From Prostheceraeus crozeri (Eukaryota; Platyhelminthes; Polycladida; Euryleptidae), in contig CAJQUW010011626.1 of the NCBI GenBank assembly GCA_907163375.1, positions 248,001-312,000 of the forward strand: DNA of 64,000 nucleotides, given 5' to 3'. The notes under the pieces were generated by a model, which saw only the letters and a list, made by a program, of their open reading frames with translations, searched no databases and was not told the DNA's origin. The number at the start of each line of letters is the position of its first letter. Position 1 is the first letter of the stretch. Shown here piece by piece: positions 58,701 to 64,000 of this stretch. Both the position numbers and the translations under genes were made by a program.

Positions 58701-59933
58701 GAGTATGTGGTACATATCGCTGCTCTCAAGTATTATGTGGAGAAGGGCTTACATATCACCAAGGTTCATTACGGGATCTCCTTCAACCAAGAACCGTATA
58801 TTCGCCCCTATGTTCAATATCATACGCAAGAACGCGCCAAGGCAACCACGAAAATGCGCCGCAATCTCCACAAGTTGATGGTGAACGCACTGTACGGCAA
58901 GACAATGGAGAATGTGCGGAATTATGGGAAGCACTATTTTGTACGATCACCGAATGTGTTTAGCAAATGGACACGTCATCCCTATTGCCAATCCTTCTTC
59001 AACATCAGCGACAAAGCCGTGGTGGTGAATGTGCGCAAGACCAAGGTAGACTTGAACAAGCCCATTTATATCGGGCAATGCATCCTGGACAACAGCAAGA
59101 TTATTATGTACAAGCTGTTTGACCAGTGGAAAGCCAACAAGACGTGCACCTCAGTGGAACTCATTGGTGGGGACACAGACTCCTTCTTCCTCAAAGTCCG
59201 CAGCCGGTATACACGCGAAGAAGTGCTGCGTTCGTTTGAAACCATCCCCAATTTTATTGATAGGGAGGCGAAAGGCGTTCTCGATACCTCAAATTATCCC
59301 GTGAGTCATCCAGAGAGACGTACCGAGAATGCGAATCGTTTGGGATGTTTCAAGGACGAGTGTGTGGGAAATAGGGTGAAGGAGTTTGTATGTTTGAGTG
59401 CCAAAATGTACTCTTACATTGTCCTCAAAGGCAATGAGGAAGAAATCCACGACTGTCGCATGAAAGGAGTGTGTCAAGCAAAGAAGCGACAAGTGAAACA
59501 TCAGAATTATGTGGACGCCTTCGAAAAACATTCCGTTACCACAGTGTCACAAACCCTCCTCCAATCCCAGCACCACGAGATGAGAACAGTGACGCAAGTG
59601 AAGAAAGCCTTAAGTATCTGGGAGGACAAGCGGTGTTGGTATTTACCCAATCAGAGTCTTCCCTACGGTAACCATCGCCTATATGAAGAAGGGTATCTAC
59701 ACCCCGCTCTCAAAAATGTCAAGGATCTGCAACCGCATGGTGGAGCTCAGAGCATCCTCCGCAATACCACTGCAGACATTGTTACCGCAACTCCCTCTGG
59801 CCACATACCGAGCATCACGCCCTTGTCGAGTCTATTGGAAATGGAACTCTTCGGTCGCTGTACAGATTTTTCCACGGGGGTGTATCCAAATTTTGGGCAA
59901 CCACTCTCTGGAAACCTACGATCGTATTTGTAG
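55746..59933 (+). CDS. POLB: Polinton protein-primed DNA polymerase B
   Basis: A 1395-codon open frame. The N-terminus has a run of Cys/His pairs (CEFCRQSF, CWTCCKWY, CLDCDGSF, CRYCDVAV), likely zinc fingers. Around residues 480-500 is exonuclease motif I (MYADIESMID). A Cys/His module (CNMCGCDV ... RDHDHITGKYLQTLCNACN) like endonuclease VII fingers follows, then exonuclease II (FHNWKGYDSH) and III (YYLTVDVALLADIF). Polymerase motifs are A (DANNLYGAAM), B (NALYGKTMEN) and C (GGDTDSFFLK), then a KMYSY-type motif. This is the family B polymerase of Polintons and adenoviruses, which copies the element from protein-primed ends. The last part of the frame overlaps the next gene, so the exact end of the mature protein is uncertain. 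Confidence 0.96.
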   Translation: MQYACEFCRQSFSRFQDCIAHGAAETGRNYCWTCCKWYGDEHDCRAFNYGDDNDLLCLDCDGSFDVEAYHKHACVGRCRYCDVAVNAEAEGWDEHLCPYLFEFMQEGGAAVEEERIMDGRGHNYRFTPHQATNEWKVYLNSIYADLYRVIVQQHPHEDVKVFVSMTLRFAKMDMSTGEEEVRDITTPSYIHEGVQARNFDTWFGDMVSKIEEFIEDFQEDGSGFEVKQVLELLVQTSSFPNFRMGAPIPIHRDIKLCKGICVFECNTYTSHCFQDSVLYALAYQDNRIPRRERVDPRTKTSYVSYQNRLPAVHKLNLNQYYHLDFSMMTSEGLMNTRDIQEFEKKNNIILRIHVHDSKGFVGQLYPVRQAVKENTRIVHLVMVTRYDMEDQSGHFLPVTDFQKCARMWYRNMSQTQVKRFETCELCSLRFNFYEKGMKYGKTKDMAHKERVEHQAKCDGGFFQMETTPEDTKPHEFIDHAKTTQPLAVMYADIESMIDTVSKKHTAAYVGSYVVWHPALDMKESVVIHKGNECIPSFITHIKKVSMSMFNHMEETKHNMTLTEADMRDYEQTAQCNMCGCDVKPQKQGEKNGPTTKVRDHDHITGKYLQTLCNACNMRRRQSRTTLNILFHNWKGYDSHQVIVQGFTKLDPKYKIEPIYVSGDKTLGVTIFLPMPSNTIYKLRFIDSCQFLKDSLNNLSTTISDFPHSNHILSNVYPNCDHTSIRKGYFPYTYFDCWDRIHETQLPPKEAFYNDLSEKELEEDEYAVAQKAWTETGCSTFEDYIHYYLTVDVALLADIFEHFRSEIRDVSALDPIHYFGTPGLTYSFFFKKTQVKLEKLHDVDMYRVFEAGIRGGMTFVNQHRAQAEEGTHLFYIDANNLYGAAMMGPLPKDCFAWVRPEVLVDINDEWVRRYNVNGTTGHVLCVDLEYPPHVQDATEDLPLAPYRGTAKWEDMSPYMQELWQELNGNRPFHSANKLMMTHENRKEYVVHIAALKYYVEKGLHITKVHYGISFNQEPYIRPYVQYHTQERAKATTKMRRNLHKLMVNALYGKTMENVRNYGKHYFVRSPNVFSKWTRHPYCQSFFNISDKAVVVNVRKTKVDLNKPIYIGQCILDNSKIIMYKLFDQWKANKTCTSVELIGGDTDSFFLKVRSRYTREEVLRSFETIPNFIDREAKGVLDTSNYPVSHPERRTENANRLGCFKDECVGNRVKEFVCLSAKMYSYIVLKGNEEEIHDCRMKGVCQAKKRQVKHQNYVDAFEKHSVTTVSQTLLQSQHHEMRTVTQVKKALSIWEDKRCWYLPNQSLPYGNHRLYEEGYLHPALKNVKDLQPHGGAQSILRNTTADIVTATPSGHIPSITPLSSLLEMELFGRCTDFSTGVYPNFGQPLSGNLRSYL

Positions 59934-60258
59934 AGAGATGCGCCAATTACTCGCCCCCTACGAATTGGACGTGAGCGACCCAATCACAAAATCCTGCACC
60001 GTTCAATGTCAATGGAACTATACAAAAGACCGCATGCAAACCATTCAACAGTTGCCATCGACATCAGTGATTTCCAACGAGCGCGAGCTGTTTCCCGGAA
60101 CGTTAATACGCAAAGGTAATTTACACTGCTCCTTCTTTTCCAACGGAAGTGTGATTGTGACGGGTGTTTTATCAATTGCAGAAGCAGAATCGTTGGTGGA
60201 AGACATTCTCAAATCCCTATTCGAAGGAGATTCCCTCAATGAATCGGACAGCAACTAG
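59683..60258 (+). CDS. TATA-binding-protein-like protein of the Polinton
   Basis: A 191-codon frame (or shorter, from ATG 59716) with two similar halves. The first half ends SVAVQIFPRGCIQILGNHSL and ETYDRICREMRQLL; the second has CTVQCQWNYTKDRMQTIQQL, then NERELFPGTLIRKGNLHCSF, FSNGSVIVTGVLSIAEAESL and VEDILKSL. This matches the TBP fold repeat (EPELFPGLIYRM ... LLIFVSGKVVLTGAK ... EAFENIYPIL), including the ELFPG signature of the second repeat. It overlaps the end of PolB and is overlapped by the next gene, so all three may share transcription. The role is inferred: element-specific promoter recognition or mimicry of host TBP. I do not know this as a standard Polinton gene. Confidence 0.72.
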   Translation: MKKGIYTPLSKMSRICNRMVELRASSAIPLQTLLPQLPLATYRASRPCRVYWKWNSSVAVQIFPRGCIQILGNHSLETYDRICREMRQLLAPYELDVSDPITKSCTVQCQWNYTKDRMQTIQQLPSTSVISNERELFPGTLIRKGNLHCSFFSNGSVIVTGVLSIAEAESLVEDILKSLFEGDSLNESDSN

Positions 60259-60742
60259 TATCCCAACGTCGTGGGTTGTCGCAAGAGATCTGGGATATTC
60301 ATTCAAAGCGATAGAAACGGTAACACATCTCAATGAAACGATCACTGCTGGTGAATTAGTGGATCGACTCATGGATCTCGATGAGCATGCTATGAATCAC
60401 CATTTGGAACGTAGGTGGATAGAGGATGTCTCCCTGCCACACTGCAATACATTGACATTGGCGCGATCTGGAGTGAAAAAAGTGAAAAAAGTGAGATTTG
60501 CAACGGATGTGTCAGATAACTCTTCCCATAAAAGTGACTTTAGAAAGAAATTAGAAGAAGAGACATTTCAATTATTATGTGAACGGAACTGTGTTACATG
60601 TTTTAAACAGGAACGGTCCCTTCTCTTTTTACCATGTTCTCATAGTGTTATGTGTTCTACATGTTATAATCCCTTTGAAACGTTATCTTGTCCCCTTTGT
60701 GATCAAGACATTGCTTCAACAGTCACTGTTTATCGTGCATGA
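60239..60742 (+). CDS. UBA-RING protein, IAP-derived, of the Polinton
   Basis: Start taken at ATG 60239, overlapping the TBP-like gene by 20 bases; a longer in-frame start exists at 60164. The N-terminal part (VVARDLGYSFKAIETVTHLN, then TAGELVDRLMDLDEHA) looks like the UBA domain of inhibitor-of-apoptosis proteins. A basic linker leads to a C-terminal RING: CVTCFKQERSLLFLPCSHSV, MCSTCYNPFETLSCPLCDQD, with the C-terminal tail IASTVTVYRA as in IAP RINGs (C.VC......F.PCGH...C..C......CP.C...I..TVR.F.S). No BIR domain is present. The likely role is a ubiquitin ligase acting on host death or defence pathways; inference only. Confidence 0.8.
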   Translation: MNRTATSIPTSWVVARDLGYSFKAIETVTHLNETITAGELVDRLMDLDEHAMNHHLERRWIEDVSLPHCNTLTLARSGVKKVKKVRFATDVSDNSSHKSDFRKKLEEETFQLLCERNCVTCFKQERSLLFLPCSHSVMCSTCYNPFETLSCPLCDQDIASTVTVYRA

Positions 60743-60832
60743 TGTACGGAAACACTCTGTGTATAGTGTATAGTGTACTATCACGAGTGACTGAACCTTG
60801 TACAAAACCTTGTAGTATTACCCTCTGTCTGA

Positions 60833-60838
60833 AATAAA
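60833..60838 (+). terminator. poly(A) signal of the plus-strand genes
   Basis: AATAAA about 90 bases after the UBA-RING stop. The minus-strand genes have their own AATAAA (60872-60867 on the minus strand), overlapping the last codons of the protease, so the two transcription units end within about 40 bases of each other. Confidence 0.6.
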
Positions 60839-60859
60839 AAATACAATCATTGACATGAT

Positions 60860-61492
60860 TCATTTCTTTATTGACTTCAAAACATGGGATAATGTAGAAT
60901 ACAAATAGGAATAGACAATTTTATCATTGAAGGACAAATAGGTTTGAATGAGTTCTTGATCTTTCTCGTAAGCATCCAATGTTCGAAAGAAGGTCAGTGT
61001 TTTTTCCATAGACGTGTTAAAAGGGCGTTGGTTTAAAAAGTAAATACAGTAAGCACCACAATAGGCTTTAGGTCCTTGTATGCGCAGAGGGCGACGATAG
61101 TTTAGAGGATAAGGTGTTGTCGATAACCATTCGGTCACATGTGGATAGTGAGATGGAGTGAGTCCATAAGAGTCAAAGAATTCGCACACGCGTTGATCCG
61201 CATTTTGATAAAAGGCCAACCAATGCCTGCCAGGTTGATGAGAGCGATCACTATTGACAATAAGTGTCTTTGATTCCGGGGAATGAGCAGGAAGTAGATC
61301 AGCAGGAAACACACCTTGGAAGGGAACGTAAGAAGATTGGAGGAGACGATGAGCAAACGTTTGACAACTACACTGAATAGCACAGAGAAAATCATCTTCG
61401 CACATGCAGGCATTGAGTAAATGTTTCTCTTGTAATTGATTCATACCCTGCATGATTCCTTCGATTTCCGTGTTGCTTAACCAGTCTCCCAT
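60860..61492 (-). CDS. PRO: Polinton cysteine protease (adenain type)
   Basis: A 210-codon frame. The order is WLSNTEIEGIMQGM at the N-terminus, then LIVNSDRSHQPGRHWLAFYQ with the catalytic-type His in GRHW, VCEFFDSYGL supplying the acidic position, and PKAYCGAYCIYFLNQRPFN with the Cys of the YCGAYC motif. This is the C5 / Ulp1-like fold used by adenoviruses and Polintons for maturation of virion proteins. It is about the usual length. The neighbouring capsid gene on the same strand fits. Confidence 0.93.
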   Translation of the reverse strand: MGDWLSNTEIEGIMQGMNQLQEKHLLNACMCEDDFLCAIQCSCQTFAHRLLQSSYVPFQGVFPADLLPAHSPESKTLIVNSDRSHQPGRHWLAFYQNADQRVCEFFDSYGLTPSHYPHVTEWLSTTPYPLNYRRPLRIQGPKAYCGAYCIYFLNQRPFNTSMEKTLTFFRTLDAYEKDQELIQTYLSFNDKIVYSYLYSTLSHVLKSIKK

Positions 61493-61611
61493 TCAGCCAA
61501 CGCTGAGCTTTAATGAGACGATGTTGATAAAGAGATGTCCAAGCGATAGGAGGAACGTGATTCTCGGGCTCCTTCACCATATCTTATGAGGATGTCCATG
61601 CGCACCAACAC

Positions 61612-62979
61612 TTAAATAGCGGGAGGGATATACGCACTGGAGATGACAGCATTCTCCGGTGTGACGGAGAATTGTTCGTCATGAATGACAAACATTAATA
61701 AATCCATATTTTGCTTGGTCGTATTCTCAAATTGCAATTCCAGTCCATATTGACGTGTATTGGTGGGTTGAACACTATCGATTTGTTTATCCAAGGTACA
61801 GTCAAAGGCGATAAAGTAACAGTATTTGGTAAAACTCTCCAAATCAATACCACATGATTCATTCGTGTTATAGACTTGAATCGCACGATTGAATTGACTG
61901 TAGGCAATCACGTCATCTTTGCAATTGATGGTGCCTCCTGTCATGATGGCTCCATTGGTGGTCATGGTGACTTGAGAGAGTCCATGCCTTTCAAAATAGA
62001 GTTTACGACTTCCTGGATCAAACCAAGAGTTACTGGGAACAACCGCGAAAAAGATGAGTTTAGGACTCAATAGAGCAGCCACATTGGAAAACGTCTTCTT
62101 TTGTACTCCACTTTCAATCGTTTGTCGTTGGACGGTCATGCCATTGTAGCGATAATAAATGGCTTCTGTCTTGCGTCGATTCGCAGTTTTCAATTGCAGT
62201 TCTGCATTCGGTGTGAGCATGGGCATATACAATTGGAAAGACGTGATTTTGAACCTGTACTTTGTAGAGGTCGTCCCTGCAGGATGTTCCATATCATAAA
62301 TGGCATATTCCGGTTTATTCAAGGTGAAAATGAGATCCAGTTGCATGCCTGGGGGCAGAGCAATCACTTGTTGGAACAAATTACATTTCAGGGGAAAGTC
62401 AAAGGTACGTTTAAATTTGTTGTCTGACCATTGTTTGAGAATGGCTTGATTGAGTGCATTCTCTTTATCTGTAAACTCTACCGCCTTAGTCTTTATCGTC
62501 TTCGTCGCTGCATCATACTCCGTGTCATGCATCACTTGAGGAACAGTAAATCCTTGTGTGACCATGTGTGTATTCTTCACATCATTGGTATATTGTAAAA
62601 GATTGCTAAGGTAAGCTCTCAAATAATACAAGTCATTGCCTCCTTCAATGGTGCGTTCATTCAAGCGGATAGTAATGTCGGAAAAGAGGGAGTGAGCCGT
62701 ATTGTTGATAATAATTGCCTTGTCTGTCGCCTCACATGGCACGTCTGCTCCTTTAGCCGCATCATGTTTCATAAGTTGTACTTCCACGCGAAAATAGGCA
62801 TTGCATACATCCATCCAATGAATGGCTAGTCGAGGGACCGTGAATTGAATGGTACCGGGATTTTCCAATCCATTGACTGGTGTCAGAACGCTCGTATGCT
62901 GAGAAGTACTCGAGACATCGACTTTATCACTTTGGAATACATCGTAACGCGCATCCAATAAGGCAGGGGTTTCCGCCAT
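61612..62979 (-). CDS. Polinton capsid protein, probable double jelly-roll MCP
   Basis: A 455-codon frame. It starts MAETPALLDARYDVFQSDKV and has the beta-rich, low-charge character of jelly-roll virion proteins, with recognisable segments GTIQFTVPRLAIHWMDV, SLFSDITIRLNERTIEGGND, LNKPEYAIYD and GLELQFENTTKQNMDLLMFV. Proteins of this type occur in animal Polintons next to the protease. The call as major rather than minor capsid protein is by size, position and general resemblance; no catalytic motif exists to confirm it. Confidence 0.8.
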   Translation of the reverse strand: MAETPALLDARYDVFQSDKVDVSSTSQHTSVLTPVNGLENPGTIQFTVPRLAIHWMDVCNAYFRVEVQLMKHDAAKGADVPCEATDKAIIINNTAHSLFSDITIRLNERTIEGGNDLYYLRAYLSNLLQYTNDVKNTHMVTQGFTVPQVMHDTEYDAATKTIKTKAVEFTDKENALNQAILKQWSDNKFKRTFDFPLKCNLFQQVIALPPGMQLDLIFTLNKPEYAIYDMEHPAGTTSTKYRFKITSFQLYMPMLTPNAELQLKTANRRKTEAIYYRYNGMTVQRQTIESGVQKKTFSNVAALLSPKLIFFAVVPSNSWFDPGSRKLYFERHGLSQVTMTTNGAIMTGGTINCKDDVIAYSQFNRAIQVYNTNESCGIDLESFTKYCYFIAFDCTLDKQIDSVQPTNTRQYGLELQFENTTKQNMDLLMFVIHDEQFSVTPENAVISSAYIPPAI

Positions 62980-63015
62980 GCTTGATGGGACGGATGTTCT
63001 AAGATTGCTTAGTTC

Positions 63016-63648
63016 TTAAAAGAGCATGCGTTGTTTAGCACCTCCGCGATAACGCCCCATCAAACTTCCTTTTCCCCATTTCGTATGATGGGCAACGGCC
63101 ACATGACCGCGGCGACGTTTAGGAGCAGGTGCTTCCACCCGATCTCCTTCATCCGTGAAGACGCGTTTCCGACTCACTTTATTTTGAATAGCTTCTACAA
63201 CACGTTCGGGAGCAGTCTGTAAAGTGCGTTTGGCGAGTGCTTTCACACCCTTTTTGAGATGGTGAACTCCTTCTTGTGCGGTAGAGCTGACAGCATCCGT
63301 GACAGCTTGTTTCGCAGCATTGAGAAACTCTGTCGTACGTAACGATTTTCCCAATGTTTTCTTTACCGTATGTACAAGTCCCTTTTGCGAAGGTTTTCGT
63401 GATGCTTTTCGAGAGGGTTTTCGATTTGTTTTTCGAGAGGGTTTTCGAAATGTTTTTCTGGGAACACTCTTTTTGAGTGATTTGGGCAAACGGATGGATG
63501 GTTTCTTGACACCAGTGACACGAGGTCTAATCATGCGTGTTTTCTGTCCAATCACTTTATTCCATCCACCGCGTTGCATAAATGATCCTCTTCCAAACAA
63601 TCGTCCAGAGGAATGTGGTCGGTGACGGATTAAAAAGAGATTCGTCAT
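63016..63648 (-). CDS. highly basic Polinton virion protein
   Basis: A 210-codon frame, extremely rich in Lys and Arg. A short repeat FRKPSRKTNRKPSRKASRKP lies at about residues 67-86, followed by an amphipathic Ala/Lys region (LNAAKQAVTDAVSSTAQEGV) and a C-terminal RGG-like GRYRGGAKQR. It resembles adenovirus core proteins and the small basic proteins of other Polintons in composition and position rather than in a strict motif. The likely role is DNA condensation or a minor structural protein; inference. Confidence 0.65.
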   Translation of the reverse strand: MTNLFLIRHRPHSSGRLFGRGSFMQRGGWNKVIGQKTRMIRPRVTGVKKPSIRLPKSLKKSVPRKTFRKPSRKTNRKPSRKASRKPSQKGLVHTVKKTLGKSLRTTEFLNAAKQAVTDAVSSTAQEGVHHLKKGVKALAKRTLQTAPERVVEAIQNKVSRKRVFTDEGDRVEAPAPKRRRGHVAVAHHTKWGKGSLMGRYRGGAKQRMLF

Positions 63649-63677
63649 CGTGTCTTGATGTGCTTGGGAACAGACAA

Positions 63678-64000
63678 TTACTTAATTGCGCGACGTCGAA
63701 GATGCATTTTTACATAGGACCGTCCGTCTGTCATAGGGATGGGATGACCGTCATCCGACATGAGTTTGATTTCAATATCTTGCACCTGTTGACTTTTCAC
63801 AGGGAGATAGGTGACATTCTGGAATTCATGATGAATACTATCTCCATAATCTTTCCCCGTGTAGGGAATCACACACATACAGTTTGTTTTCATACCTCCT
63901 ACATAATGATAGCCTACAATATTACAATACAGGAGAATATTGTAGGTGAAGGCATTCAAATTCAAAGGGGCAGTCGCTTGCTGTGAGGAAGTGAGTAAGT
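63678..64000 (-). CDS. Polinton structural protein, 3' part only
   Basis: An open minus-strand frame enters from beyond the right edge, so the start is outside the window. The visible end includes LNLNAFTYNILLYCNIVGYH, YHYVGGMKTNCMCVIPYTG and VQDIEIKLMSDDGHPIPMTD, then GRSYVKMHLRR. The I-x-I-x-L-x-x-x-x-G-x-P-I segment is typical of a conserved Polinton virion protein often next to the capsid genes, possibly the minor (penton-like) capsid protein. The length cannot be judged. Confidence 0.55.
   Translation of the reverse strand, partial: LLTSSQQATAPLNLNAFTYNILLYCNIVGYHYVGGMKTNCMCVIPYTGKDYGDSIHHEFQNVTYLPVKSQQVQDIEIKLMSDDGHPIPMTDGRSYVKMHLRRRAIK

Larger units (their letters stand above)
55444..64000. 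mobile_element. Maverick/Polinton, left portion (continues past the window)
   Basis: A coding-dense block with the hallmark Polinton gene set: protein-primed PolB, adenain-type protease, capsid proteins and a basic protein, in two convergent groups. The left boundary is inferred from an AGT at 55444 (Polintons begin AGT) just after unrelated repeats; the terminal inverted repeat and 6-bp target duplication cannot be tested because the right end is outside. The genes visible here have long open frames, so this part looks whole and the insertion is probably young. Integrase and packaging ATPase are expected beyond the right edge. Confidence 0.9.

Overview
The window looks like intergenic, transposon-rich nuclear DNA of an animal, most likely a marine invertebrate. 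It is AT-rich and scattered with tRNA-derived SINEs, decayed LINEs, many non-autonomous hAT and Tc1/mariner elements, foldback elements, minisatellites and a Maverick/Polinton. Recurrent motifs such as taggcctac and tacatgtac would suit an echinoderm or hemichordate, but that is only an impression. No complete host gene is visible; one stretch near 44.8-45.0 kb has the look of a host coding exon.

Layout. 1-16 kb: mostly unannotatable DNA with SINEs and three separate remnants of LINE reverse-transcriptase C-termini (about 4.0-4.4, 5.3-5.7 and 11.3-11.6 kb). 16-20.2 kb: a repeat cluster, then a TA-flanked foldback element that was later split by a 5'-truncated LINE carrying endonuclease and RT. 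20.4-23.7 kb: two minisatellites and a hairpin element; the larger minisatellite has swallowed a 363-bp near-exact copy of DNA from 16.3 kb. 24.4-48 kb: a string of non-autonomous hAT elements, several with perfect 8-bp target duplications, a mariner-type transposon with a decayed transposase, an intact 729-bp foldback element, SINEs and LINE scraps, and a three-layer nest of elements at 45.5-48.0 kb. 48.9-53.9 kb: two more low-complexity arrays and a 3.7-kb near-perfect inverted repeat. 53.9-55.3 kb: another foldback copy split by a hAT element.

From about 55.4 kb to the right edge lies the left part of a Polinton with long open genes: protein-primed DNA polymerase B, a TBP-like protein and a UBA-RING (IAP-derived) protein on the plus strand, converging on an adenain-type protease, the probable major capsid protein, a very basic protein and the end of another structural gene on the minus strand. 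The two gene blocks meet tail to tail at about 60.75-60.86 kb with poly(A) signals for both. The integrase, packaging ATPase and right terminal repeat would lie beyond the window. The TATA-binding-protein-like gene and its overlapping IAP-like neighbour are the most unusual observations in the window.
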